From: Herbaspirillum sp. RTI4
GTDB taxonomy: Bacteria > Pseudomonadota > Gammaproteobacteria > Burkholderiales > Burkholderiaceae_D
DNA: 64,000 nt
Direction of reading: 5' to 3'
Assembly (NCBI RefSeq): GCF_034313965.1
Contig: NZ_JAVIWQ010000002.1
Coordinates: 3,720,001 to 3,784,000, forward strand
In this document: piece by piece, positions 45,007 through 52,657 of the stretch
How the letters are laid out: the number at the start of each line of letters is the position of its first letter
How positions within the stretch are numbered: the stretch's first letter is position 1
Program-made: the position numbers and the translations under genes
Notes under the pieces: model-generated
The model's input: the letters and a program-made list of their open reading frames with translations, nothing else
What the model was told of the DNA's origin: nothing
The model's database searches: none

Positions 45007-46338
45007 ATGATTGCGTCAATTGAATTATCAGAAAGATTTAATCAAATGAATGTTACAAACTATCACGCAGCACTGACGAACCCGATGATCGATTCTCTGA
45101 ACAAAGGATTGGGCTCGTTTCAGCAAACCATACCCGCCGCTGAAGTCAGTGCGCTGCACTGGAACCTGCTGCGTGAAGACCTCAGCCTGCCGGCCGCGAT
45201 TCTGTCCGAAGAGCGCATGTCGCACAATTTGCAGTGGATGCAGCAATTCGTCAGCGAATACGGCGTCAAGCTGGCACCACACGGCAAAACCACGATGGCA
45301 CCCAAACTGTTTGCTCGCCAACTTGCGGGCGGCGCATGGGGTATCACGCTGGCCACAGCGCAGCAAACACGGGTGGCTTATCACCACGGCGTACGACGCG
45401 TGATCATGGCCAATCAACTGGTCGGCAAGCAAAACAAGGCGATCATCTCGGAGCTGATGAACGATCCTTCTTTCGATTTTTGCTGTCTGGTCGATTCCGC
45501 ACGCAGCGTCGATCAATTGGGCGCATTTTTTCAGGCGCGACGACAAAGCCTGCATGTGTTGCTGGAACTGGGCGTCGATGGCGGCCGCACCGGTGTGCGC
45601 AATGACGCACAGTTAAAGGCGGTCGTCGAGGCGATTGCACGCTGGCCCGGCCACATCGTCCTGGCGGGCATCGAAGTCTATGAAGGCGTACTCAAGGAGG
45701 AGGCGGACATCCGCCATTTCCTGCAATACGCCGTAACCTGCGCCCAACAACTGGCGCAAGAAGGCCGCTTTGCCGCCCGCGCTGCGGAACGGCCGGTGAT
45801 CCTGACCGGTGCCGGTTCTGCCTGGTACGACGTGGTCGCGGAAGAATTCGCCAAGACCGACATCGGCCTGCCGCTGGATGTGGTGCTGCGTCCCGGTTGC
45901 TACCTCACGCATGACGTTGGCATCTACCGCGCAGCGCAGGCGCAAATCCAGACACGCAATCCCATTGCCCGCAAAATGCGCACCGAACTGCAACCCGCCT
46001 TGCAATTGTGGGCTTACGTGCAATCGATTCCTGAATCCGGCAAAGCCATCATTGCCCTCGGCAAGCGTGACGCCGCATTCGATGCCGGCTTGCCGTTGCC
46101 CGTTCTGCATTTTCGTCCCGGCCATGCGGCACCGATCGCCACGCCGGCGCACTGGCAAGTAACCGGCATGATGGATCAGCACGCCTATCTGCAAATTGCA
46201 GAAGGCGACGACATCCAGGTCGGCGACATGCTCGGCTTCGACATTTCCCATCCCTGCCTGACTTTCGACAAATGGCGTCAGATCGCTGTCGTCAATGCCC
46301 GGTATGACGTGACCGATGTGATCCAGACCTACTTCTAA
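45007..46338 (+). CDS. PLP-dependent amino acid deaminase, D-serine-deaminase-like
   Basis: A 443-residue fold-type III PLP protein of the DSD1/D-threonine-aldolase-like group. The N-terminal barrel opens with LPAAILSEERM and APHGKTTMAPKLFARQL, which holds the PLP lysine. The C-terminal domain has the zinc-type His and Cys in GFDISHPCLTFDKW, a hallmark of eukaryotic-type D-serine dehydratase relatives. It should convert a D-amino acid (D-Ser or similar) to a 2-oxoacid and ammonia, through an enamine that RidA would clear. The ATG at 45007 follows AAGGA closely; Met14 (45046) is equally possible. It is divergent from the rpiR operon. Confidence 0.85.
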   Translation: MIASIELSERFNQMNVTNYHAALTNPMIDSLNKGLGSFQQTIPAAEVSALHWNLLREDLSLPAAILSEERMSHNLQWMQQFVSEYGVKLAPHGKTTMAPKLFARQLAGGAWGITLATAQQTRVAYHHGVRRVIMANQLVGKQNKAIISELMNDPSFDFCCLVDSARSVDQLGAFFQARRQSLHVLLELGVDGGRTGVRNDAQLKAVVEAIARWPGHIVLAGIEVYEGVLKEEADIRHFLQYAVTCAQQLAQEGRFAARAAERPVILTGAGSAWYDVVAEEFAKTDIGLPLDVVLRPGCYLTHDVGIYRAAQAQIQTRNPIARKMRTELQPALQLWAYVQSIPESGKAIIALGKRDAAFDAGLPLPVLHFRPGHAAPIATPAHWQVTGMMDQHAYLQIAEGDDIQVGDMLGFDISHPCLTFDKWRQIAVVNARYDVTDVIQTYF

Positions 46339-46440
46339 GCAAGGTCTGATCGAGTGCAATAAATAACGCAAAAACAAAGCAAAATCAGGGCAACCGATTA
46401 ATCAGCGCCGCCTTCCTTTGAGCAACAACACCCGACAACC

Positions 46441-47361
46441 ATGACGACAGACATTCTCGCTTACGGTGAGGCGATGGTGGAATTCAACCAGCGCACTCAC
46501 GATCCGCGCCTGTATTTGCAGGGCTTTGGCGGTGACACTTCCAATTTCTGCATCGCCGCCGCCCGGCAAGGTGCGCGCAGCGGCTATATCAGCGCGCTAG
46601 GCAACGATATTTTCGGTCAGCAGTTGCGCGACCTGTGGCGCACCGAACAAGTCGATGCCAGCCATGTCAGTGACGATGCGCAAGCCGCCACCGGCCTGTA
46701 TTTCGTTTCGCACGACAGCAACGGCCATCACTTCAGCTATGCGCGCGCCGGTTCTGCCGCCAGTCGCTACACCACGGCGCAATTACCACTGCAAGCCATC
46801 GCCGAAGCCAAAGTGCTGCATCTGTCCGGCATCAGTCTGGCGATCAGCGCCTCGGCATGCGACGCCGGTCTGGCCGCGATGGCACATGCGCGTCAGCACG
46901 GTGTACGCACCTCACTCGACACCAATCTGCGACTCAAACTCTGGCCGCTGGAACGCGCTCGCGAACAAATGCGCGCCGCCTTTTCTTTGTGCGACATTTG
47001 CCTGCCGAGCTGGGACGATGTCAGCTTGCTGACTGGTCTGGATGAGCGCGATGCGATTGTCGATACGCTGCTGTCGTACGGCATCGGGCTGGTGGCGTTC
47101 AAGCTCGGTGCAGAAGGTTGCTATGTCGCCACGCCCGACGAGCGGCGCTTGATACCGCCCTACCCGGTCGAAGCCTTCGACGCTACCGGTGCCGGCGACT
47201 GTTTTGGCGGCGCGTTGATCGCCCGTTTGGTGGCTGGCGACGATCCCTTCCTTGCCGCGCGCTACGCCAATGTCTGCGCCGCCTTATCGACTACCGGATA
47301 TGGCGCAGTGGCACCGATTCCCTCGGCCGCGCAGGTCAACGCCATCCTGGCATCGGCTTAG
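46441..47361 (+). CDS. PfkB-family sugar kinase, 2-keto-3-deoxygluconate-kinase-like
   Basis: A 306-residue ribokinase-type kinase. The N-terminal signature GFGGDTSNFCIAAARQGA and the C-terminal anion hole motif DATGAGDCFGGALIARL with the catalytic Asp are intact, and TSLDTNLRLKLW is typical of KDG kinases. The likely reaction is ATP-dependent phosphorylation of 2-dehydro-3-deoxygluconate or a related sugar acid. It follows the deaminase-like gene by about 100 bases in the same direction. With the GntP permease across the gap it hints that sugar acids are also used here. Confidence 0.88.
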   Translation: MTTDILAYGEAMVEFNQRTHDPRLYLQGFGGDTSNFCIAAARQGARSGYISALGNDIFGQQLRDLWRTEQVDASHVSDDAQAATGLYFVSHDSNGHHFSYARAGSAASRYTTAQLPLQAIAEAKVLHLSGISLAISASACDAGLAAMAHARQHGVRTSLDTNLRLKLWPLERAREQMRAAFSLCDICLPSWDDVSLLTGLDERDAIVDTLLSYGIGLVAFKLGAEGCYVATPDERRLIPPYPVEAFDATGAGDCFGGALIARLVAGDDPFLAARYANVCAALSTTGYGAVAPIPSAAQVNAILASA

Positions 47362-47425
47362 AACCTGCTGCGCGTTGACATCCCCGTCACAATGAAGTGG
47401 CAATGATCCCCCAATGACCAGTCGC

Positions 47426-48349
47426 TCACGCCGCCCCGTTTTCCTTATTCCATTGCGGCAGCCACTCGCTCAGATGCTCGGCAAAGCCTTCTGCTGCCGG
47501 TGATGTCGCCCGGCGCACTGGCTGATATAAGCAGAGATAGCGCATGATTTCAGGATCGACCACGCGGCGCATCGTCAGTCCCAGCGGTCGGGCCAGTGCG
47601 CCGACATATTCGGGCGACAGCGTCGCTGCCAGTCCGGCACGGGCAATGCCCAGCGCGGTAGTGATGTTGTCCACCACGTCGATATTGCCGATGCGTTGAT
47701 CCTCCGGCAGCGAATCGCTCATCTGCGCGACATTGCGCTCATGGTCGCGCCCGGCCGCCACCAAGGGCGTATTGCGCAGATCGCTCCAGCGCAGCTCGGG
47801 CTTTGCCGCTAACGGATGCCCGTACGCGCACCACAGCACCCAGGCACTCTCGCACAGCAAATGCCGCTGCACCTCGTCGCCGGTGGCGCGATCCGGTCCG
47901 ACCGCCAGATCGGCGTCGCCACTGGCCACCATATCGACCAGCCGCTCCACGGACGCATCGCGGATACGTACCACGACTTTCGGCTGCTTCTGCTGATAAG
48001 CCTGAATCGCCTCCGGCAACATCACGCTCGCCAGCACCATCGGCGCGGCAATGCGCACTACGCCAGCGGCCCGGTTGCGCACATCGGCGGCGGCCGATTC
48101 AGCTTGCCGCAAGTGTTTCACCGCCGTTTCCGCCGACGCCAGGAATTCCTTGCCGGCCGACGACAAGGACACCAGCCGCGTGCTGCGATCAAACAGCCGG
48201 AAACCGATCGTTTGTTCCAGCTCGGCAATCAACTGGCTGACTGCCGAAGCGCTCAGGGACAGGCGCTGGCTGGCGGCGGTGAAACTGCGCATGTCGGCTA
48301 CCGTGATGAAGGCGTCGAGCTGGCGCGGGGTAAATCGGAGTTGTGCCAT
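47426..48349 (-). CDS. LysR-family transcriptional regulator
   Basis: A 307-residue LysR regulator. The N-terminal helix-turn-helix reads FTAASQRLSLSASAVSQLIA and the effector domain begins near GVVRIAAPMVLAS. It converges with the sugar kinase gene and shares its strand with the acetyltransferase gene upstream. The target genes cannot be told from position; the kinase cluster is one option. Confidence 0.92.
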   Translation of the reverse strand: MAQLRFTPRQLDAFITVADMRSFTAASQRLSLSASAVSQLIAELEQTIGFRLFDRSTRLVSLSSAGKEFLASAETAVKHLRQAESAAADVRNRAAGVVRIAAPMVLASVMLPEAIQAYQQKQPKVVVRIRDASVERLVDMVASGDADLAVGPDRATGDEVQRHLLCESAWVLWCAYGHPLAAKPELRWSDLRNTPLVAAGRDHERNVAQMSDSLPEDQRIGNIDVVDNITTALGIARAGLAATLSPEYVGALARPLGLTMRRVVDPEIMRYLCLYQPVRRATSPAAEGFAEHLSEWLPQWNKENGAA

Positions 48350-48399
48350 GAATTTTTTCTTTTTACCTGCGATGAAAGATGGCCGACATTTTTTGCGCT

Positions 48400-49041
48400 T
48401 CAGTGGCCTTCTTGACAGGCAGCAAGCGCCTCAACATCCCCTGCAACGATGAGCGCCAAATGACGGGTAATGACGTCGACAGGCCAATTCCACCATGCGA
48501 TCGCTTCCAGCATGACCACCACCTCGGGCGCGAACCGCGTTTTGATCAGTCTGGCCGGATTGCCACCAACGATGGTGTAAGCCGGCACATCGGCAGTGAC
48601 TACCGAACGGGAGGACACGATGGCACCGTTGCCAATACTGACGCCCGGCATGATCAAGGCTTCATAGCCTATCCACACATCGTTGCCGATCACCGTGTCC
48701 CCCTTGTAGGGCAGTTCGCCCGGCGATGGCGTCACCGTCTCCCAACCGTTCCCAAAAATCTGGAAGGGATAGGTAGAAATGCCGGTGAATTTGTGATTGG
48801 CTCCGTTCATGATGAATTTGACCCCCTTCGCCAGAGCGCAAAATTTTCCGATCACTAACGTGTCGCCGATGAAAGGAAAGTGATAAAGCACATTGCGCTC
48901 GAAGTTCTCCGCATCTTCCGGGTCGTCGTAATAGGTATAGTCACCGATGATGATATTCGGGTTGCTGATCGTATTTTTGATGAAGCAAACTTGTGGGAAG
49001 CCCTCCATCGGATGTTTATTTTGCGGATTGGGTCCGTTCAT
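48400..49041 (-). CDS. CatB/Vat-type hexapeptide acetyltransferase
   Basis: A 213-residue left-handed beta-helix acyltransferase of the xenobiotic (chloramphenicol/streptogramin) group: NTISNPNIIIGDYTYYDD, the catalytic-type His in FIMNGANHKF, NGWETVTPSPGELPYKGDTV and hexapeptide repeats (VIGNDVWIGYEALIMPGVSIGNGAIV split over about residues 115-140). The frame is open far upstream to 49758, but that extension is antisense to the binding-protein gene; the ATG at 49041 fits the family. It may acetylate chloramphenicol or a natural product. Resistance is not proven by sequence. Confidence 0.9.
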   Translation of the reverse strand: MNGPNPQNKHPMEGFPQVCFIKNTISNPNIIIGDYTYYDDPEDAENFERNVLYHFPFIGDTLVIGKFCALAKGVKFIMNGANHKFTGISTYPFQIFGNGWETVTPSPGELPYKGDTVIGNDVWIGYEALIMPGVSIGNGAIVSSRSVVTADVPAYTIVGGNPARLIKTRFAPEVVVMLEAIAWWNWPVDVITRHLALIVAGDVEALAACQEGH

Positions 49042-49285
49042 AGCGCTCTCAGGTTGCGTAGTGCCGGGCTTAGCTCGAATGGCGAACAGGCCAAGCTGAA
49101 GAGAATGGCACCGCCTTATTATTAAGTAACTCTTACTAATACACTTAAATTCTTCAGTTGTGTTGGAATCCTGTGTTGAGGCATTCTTTTGCTGGCAGAA
49201 TGCTTGCGAAACCATTGAATAAGCGCTGCGCAGTAGCTTAATCAGCGGTTCCCTCGTATTACTAAAATAAATCGGAGAAGACAAC
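49042..49285. other. Divergent intergenic region with repeat copy C
   Basis: Contains promoters for the divergent acetyltransferase and binding-protein genes. At 49215-49255 a short version of the dispersed repeat is present (TTGAATAAGCGCTGCGCAGTAGCTTAATCA, here counted as two joined pieces of 18 and 12 bases). Confidence 0.4.
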
Positions 49286-50446
49286 ATGGCATTAACCCAG
49301 CGCACCACCCTCATTGCATCGCTCGTCGCCGTAGCCCTCTCGCTGATGGCGCAGACGGCACAGGCACAGATCAAAATCGGGGTGATTATTTCCGCAACCG
49401 GTCCGGCTGCTTCGCTTGGCATTCCACAAAAGAATACGGTCAGCCTGCTGCCCACCACGATCGGCGGGAAAAGTGTTGAATACATCGTCCTGGACGACAA
49501 CTCCGACACCACTGCCGCAGTAAAAAATACTCGCCGCCTGGCTTCTGAAAATGTCGACGCCATCATCGGCTCGTCGATTACGCCGAACTCGCTGGCGATG
49601 GTCGACGTGGTGGCCGAAACGCAGACACCCATGATTTCGGTCGCTGCCAGCGCCAAAATCATCGAACCGATGGATGACAAACATGCGTGGGTCTTCAAGA
49701 CTCCGCAAAACGATTCACTCATGGCCAGCGCCGTGGTCGAACGCATGGTGGTCGACAAGATTGCGACCGTCGCTTACATCGGTTTCAGCGACAGCTATGG
49801 CCAGGGCTGGTATAGCGAGTTCGCCAAACAGACCGAATTGCACAAGCTGAAAATCGTTGCTAATGAAGGCTATAACCGCAACGACACCAGTGTCACCGGC
49901 CAGATCCTGAAAATCATTGCGGCCAATCCTGATGCAGTCCTGATCGGCGCGGCGGGAACCCCGGCCGTGCTGCCACAACGCACACTGCGCGAGCGCGGCT
50001 ACAAGGGCAAGATCTATCAGACGCATGGTGTCGCCAACAACGACTTCCTGCGCCTGGGCGGCAAAGATGTGGAAGGCACGCTGCTTCCTGCCGGTCCGGT
50101 TCTGGTGGCGGCGCTCCTGCCTGACAGCAACCCGAGCAAGAAAACCGGCCTCGACTACACCCAGAAATACGAAGCCGCTTACGGTGCTGGCAGCGTAACC
50201 ACCTTCGGCGCCCATCTGTGGGATGCCGGTCTGTTGTTGCAACGCGCACTGCCGGAAGCCCTCAAGGTTGCCAAGCCAGGCACCAAGGAATTCCGCAAGG
50301 CTTTGCGTGACGCGATTGAAAACGTCAAGAACCTGACCGTTTCTCACGGCGTCATCAACATGACCAAGACCGACCACAGCGGACTCGATAACCGGGCGCG
50401 CGTGATGGTCAAGATCGAAGCCAACCACTGGGCGCTCGCTCAGTAA
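49286..50446 (+). CDS. ABC transporter periplasmic binding protein, branched-chain type (second orphan)
   Basis: A 386-residue exported binding protein. A signal peptide ending TAQAQ is followed by IKIGVIISATGPAASLGIPQ, the start of type I binding proteins of the branched-chain amino-acid family. SSITPNSLAMVDVVAE and AAGTPAVLPQRTLRERGYKG are typical. GGAGAAG lies before the ATG. It is a second such protein without permease genes nearby. A class II aldolase and a PanE-like reductase follow on the same strand, after a MITE-like element, and may share its regulation. Confidence 0.9.
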   Translation: MALTQRTTLIASLVAVALSLMAQTAQAQIKIGVIISATGPAASLGIPQKNTVSLLPTTIGGKSVEYIVLDDNSDTTAAVKNTRRLASENVDAIIGSSITPNSLAMVDVVAETQTPMISVAASAKIIEPMDDKHAWVFKTPQNDSLMASAVVERMVVDKIATVAYIGFSDSYGQGWYSEFAKQTELHKLKIVANEGYNRNDTSVTGQILKIIAANPDAVLIGAAGTPAVLPQRTLRERGYKGKIYQTHGVANNDFLRLGGKDVEGTLLPAGPVLVAALLPDSNPSKKTGLDYTQKYEAAYGAGSVTTFGAHLWDAGLLLQRALPEALKVAKPGTKEFRKALRDAIENVKNLTVSHGVINMTKTDHSGLDNRARVMVKIEANHWALAQ

Positions 50447-50572
50447 TCCGGTCGCCGGAGTGCTTACTGAAAAGTAATTTTCGATAAGTCACTTCGGCGC
50501 AATAACTTTCCCCACAGCAGATTTTTTCTGGCGGCCCTTTCGGCTGCCGGGATTCTTGCACCCTTTTTTATC

Positions 50573-50691
50573 AGGACTTACGCAAAAGGCGGCTGGCTAG
50601 GCGTATTGCCGCAGACAGTGCAAGTAGCACCACAAGGCAAGTAGCACGACAAGGCAAGGCAACAACGCCAGCGGCCTTTTGCGTAAGTCCT
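50573..50691. mobile_element. MITE-like element with 25-base inverted ends
   Basis: The ends 50573-50597 and 50667-50691 match at 24 of 25 positions in inverted orientation (AGGACTTACGCAAAAGGC and on). The flanks show TTTATC on the left (50567-50572) and again at 50693-50698, a possible target duplication with one base offset. Inside are two 16-17-base repeats (CAAGTAGCACCACAAGG and CAAGTAGCACGACAAGG). No coding capacity. It sits just before the aldolase gene and may influence its promoter. Confidence 0.72.
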
Positions 50692-50708
50692 ATTTATCGA
50701 AAGAAATA

Positions 50709-51461
50709 ATGCCAACCCCCACTCCCAACATCTCCCCCGCAGAATGGGCCGCCCGCGTCGAGCTGGCTGCCTGCTATCGCATCTTTGCCCATCTGGGCTG
50801 GATAGAACTGATCTACAACCACATCACTTTGCGTGTGCCGGGCGAAGACAAGCACTTCCTGATCAATCCCTTCGGTCTGAATTACGCCGAAGTCACCGCT
50901 TCCAACCTGATCAAGATTGACCTGCAAGGCAATATCATCGGCCACTCGGAATGGACTGCCAATCCGGCCGGCTTCACCGTGCATCGCGCCATCCATGAAA
51001 ACATCGACAATGCGCATTGCGTCATGCATACGCACACTACCGCCGGGATGGCGGTTGCCTGTAGTCAGGAGGGTTTATCGATGAGCAATTTCTACGCGGC
51101 TCAATTGCACGGTCAGCTGGCCTATCATGAGTTTGAAGGCATTACCGTGCATGAGGGCGAAGCGCCGCGCCTGCTCGCTAATATCGGCAACAAACGCGCT
51201 GTCATTTTGCGCAACCACGGTTTGCTGGCGCTAGGCAGTTCGGTACCGCGCGCTTTTGCTGTCTTGTGGCTACTGAACCGCGCTTGTGAGATTCAGGTAG
51301 CATCGACCTCGATGGGGCCGGTGCGCATGATTTCTCCGGAAATCCAGCAAGCCTGTGCGCGTGACTCGCTGCAATTCAATGAAAATTATGGGGCCGGTCA
51401 GGATGTGTTCAACGCTCTGACCCGCATCATCGACGCGACTGATACCTCGTATAAAAATTGA
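50709..51461 (+). CDS. Class II aldolase/adducin-family protein
   Basis: A 250-residue protein of the class II aldolase/adducin fold. Motifs include LIYNHITLRVPG, the zinc-type HTHTTAGMAVACS, HGQLAYHEFEG and VILRNHGLLALGS with the third His. Such proteins cleave or decarboxylate sugar phosphates and acids, but this subgroup (about 250 residues) is mostly uncharacterised. The ATG at 50709 lies just after the MITE-like element; the frame continues into the element but without family likeness. The PanE-like gene follows 75 bases downstream. Confidence 0.88.
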   Translation: MPTPTPNISPAEWAARVELAACYRIFAHLGWIELIYNHITLRVPGEDKHFLINPFGLNYAEVTASNLIKIDLQGNIIGHSEWTANPAGFTVHRAIHENIDNAHCVMHTHTTAGMAVACSQEGLSMSNFYAAQLHGQLAYHEFEGITVHEGEAPRLLANIGNKRAVILRNHGLLALGSSVPRAFAVLWLLNRACEIQVASTSMGPVRMISPEIQQACARDSLQFNENYGAGQDVFNALTRIIDATDTSYKN

Positions 51462-51471
51462 GGAATGCGGA

Positions 51472-51527
51472 CTAATGAATCCGAACTGATGAATCCGAAC
51501 TGATGAATCCGAACTGATGAATAAGGA
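51472..51527. repeat. Four 14-base tandem repeats before the PanE-like gene
   Basis: Units CTAATGAATCCGAA, two of CTGATGAATCCGAA and CTGATGAATAAGGA run without a gap. The last unit supplies the AAGGA ribosome-binding site of the next gene, so changes in copy number would alter spacing from upstream signals but keep the site. Confidence 0.8.
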
Positions 51528-51536
51528 ATCGCCCCC

Positions 51537-52529
51537 ATGAAAATAAGCATCTACGGAATGGGCGCTATCGGCGGTCTGTTCGCGGCCCGGCTGGCGGAAC
51601 ACGGGCATGAAGTCAGTGCCGTCGCACGCGGCGCGACCTTGCTCGCCTTGCAGCAACACGGAGTGCGCGTGGTCGGGCCTGACGGCACGCGCAACTTTGC
51701 CGTCCGCGCCGAGGCGGACCCTGCCCTGCTCGGCCCGCAAGACCTCATCATCCTCGCGGTCAAAGGGCCGGCGCTGGCTGCCGTCGCTTCTACCATCGCG
51801 CCGCTGATAGGGCCGCACACCGTCATCATCAATGCCATGAACGGCGTGCCGTGGTGGTTTTTCGAACCGGCCCATCTCCCCTATTCAGGAACCCGGCTGA
51901 ACTCAATCGATGCCGACGGTGCTTTGTCGCGCGTGATGCCCGTTGCGCAGATACTGGGTTGCGTCGTCCACCTGTCAAGCAGCTGCCCGGAACCGGGTCT
52001 GATAAAGACGGGATTCGGCAACACCCTGATTCTGGGCGAACCCGGCGGCGGCATTTCGGCACGCCTGAGCGAGATCGCAAAAACCTTGTCGGCAGCCGGA
52101 TTCGATGTCGAAGAAACCGCCAATATCCGCCAACAGATCTGGTACAAACTGTGGGGCAACATGACCATGAATCCGGTCTCGGCAATCACCGGCGCTACCT
52201 GCGATCTGATTCTGGCGGACCCGCTGGTCAGCCAGTTTTGCCTCAACGTCATGCAGGAAGCCGCGCTCATTGGCGCAAAAATAGCCTGCCCCATCCAGCA
52301 AAGCGGAGAAGATCGCAATGCCATCACGCGCTCGATGGGCGCATTCAAAACGTCCATGTTGCAGGATGCGGAAGCGGGCAAAGCATTGGAAATCGATGCG
52401 CTGGTAGGCGTGGTGCGCGAGATAGGACAAATGGTCGGCGTGGCGACGCCTGCAATCGATAGCCTGTTGGGACTGGCGCGTTTGTTCGGACGCACGCACG
52501 GGCTTTATCCGGCGGCGATCCAACGCTAG
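51537..52529 (+). CDS. 2-Dehydropantoate 2-reductase family protein (PanE/ApbA-like)
   Basis: A 330-residue NADP-dependent reductase: Rossmann motif MKISIYGMGAIGGLFAARLA, then LIILAVKGPALAAV, INAMNGVPWWFF, the catalytic-type Lys region QQIWYKLWGNMTMNPVSAIT and a C-terminal SMLQDAEAGKALEIDALVG segment. The family reduces ketopantoate, but the longer loop with PWWFF is common in paralogues that probably act on other 2-oxoacids. It is downstream of a class II aldolase, so together they may process a common branched 2-oxoacid. Not likely the main pantothenate enzyme. Confidence 0.88.
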   Translation: MKISIYGMGAIGGLFAARLAEHGHEVSAVARGATLLALQQHGVRVVGPDGTRNFAVRAEADPALLGPQDLIILAVKGPALAAVASTIAPLIGPHTVIINAMNGVPWWFFEPAHLPYSGTRLNSIDADGALSRVMPVAQILGCVVHLSSSCPEPGLIKTGFGNTLILGEPGGGISARLSEIAKTLSAAGFDVEETANIRQQIWYKLWGNMTMNPVSAITGATCDLILADPLVSQFCLNVMQEAALIGAKIACPIQQSGEDRNAITRSMGAFKTSMLQDAEAGKALEIDALVGVVREIGQMVGVATPAIDSLLGLARLFGRTHGLYPAAIQR

Positions 52530-52657
52530 GAATTCGTTCCCGGCTCGTCCTGCGTAGCTGACATTCAGATGCCCATTGCATCCATACTGCCGCTGCATGC
52601 GCCATGTGCTTAGCGAATGCAGCGGCGGTGCGGGTAAGCAGGCCGTACGTCATCCCA

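Noticed and set aside
48400..49758. A 452-codon minus-strand frame covering the CatB-like gene and the start of the binding-protein gene
   Set aside because: Only the last 213 codons match the acetyltransferase family; the upstream part is antisense to a clear signal peptide and binding-protein domain.
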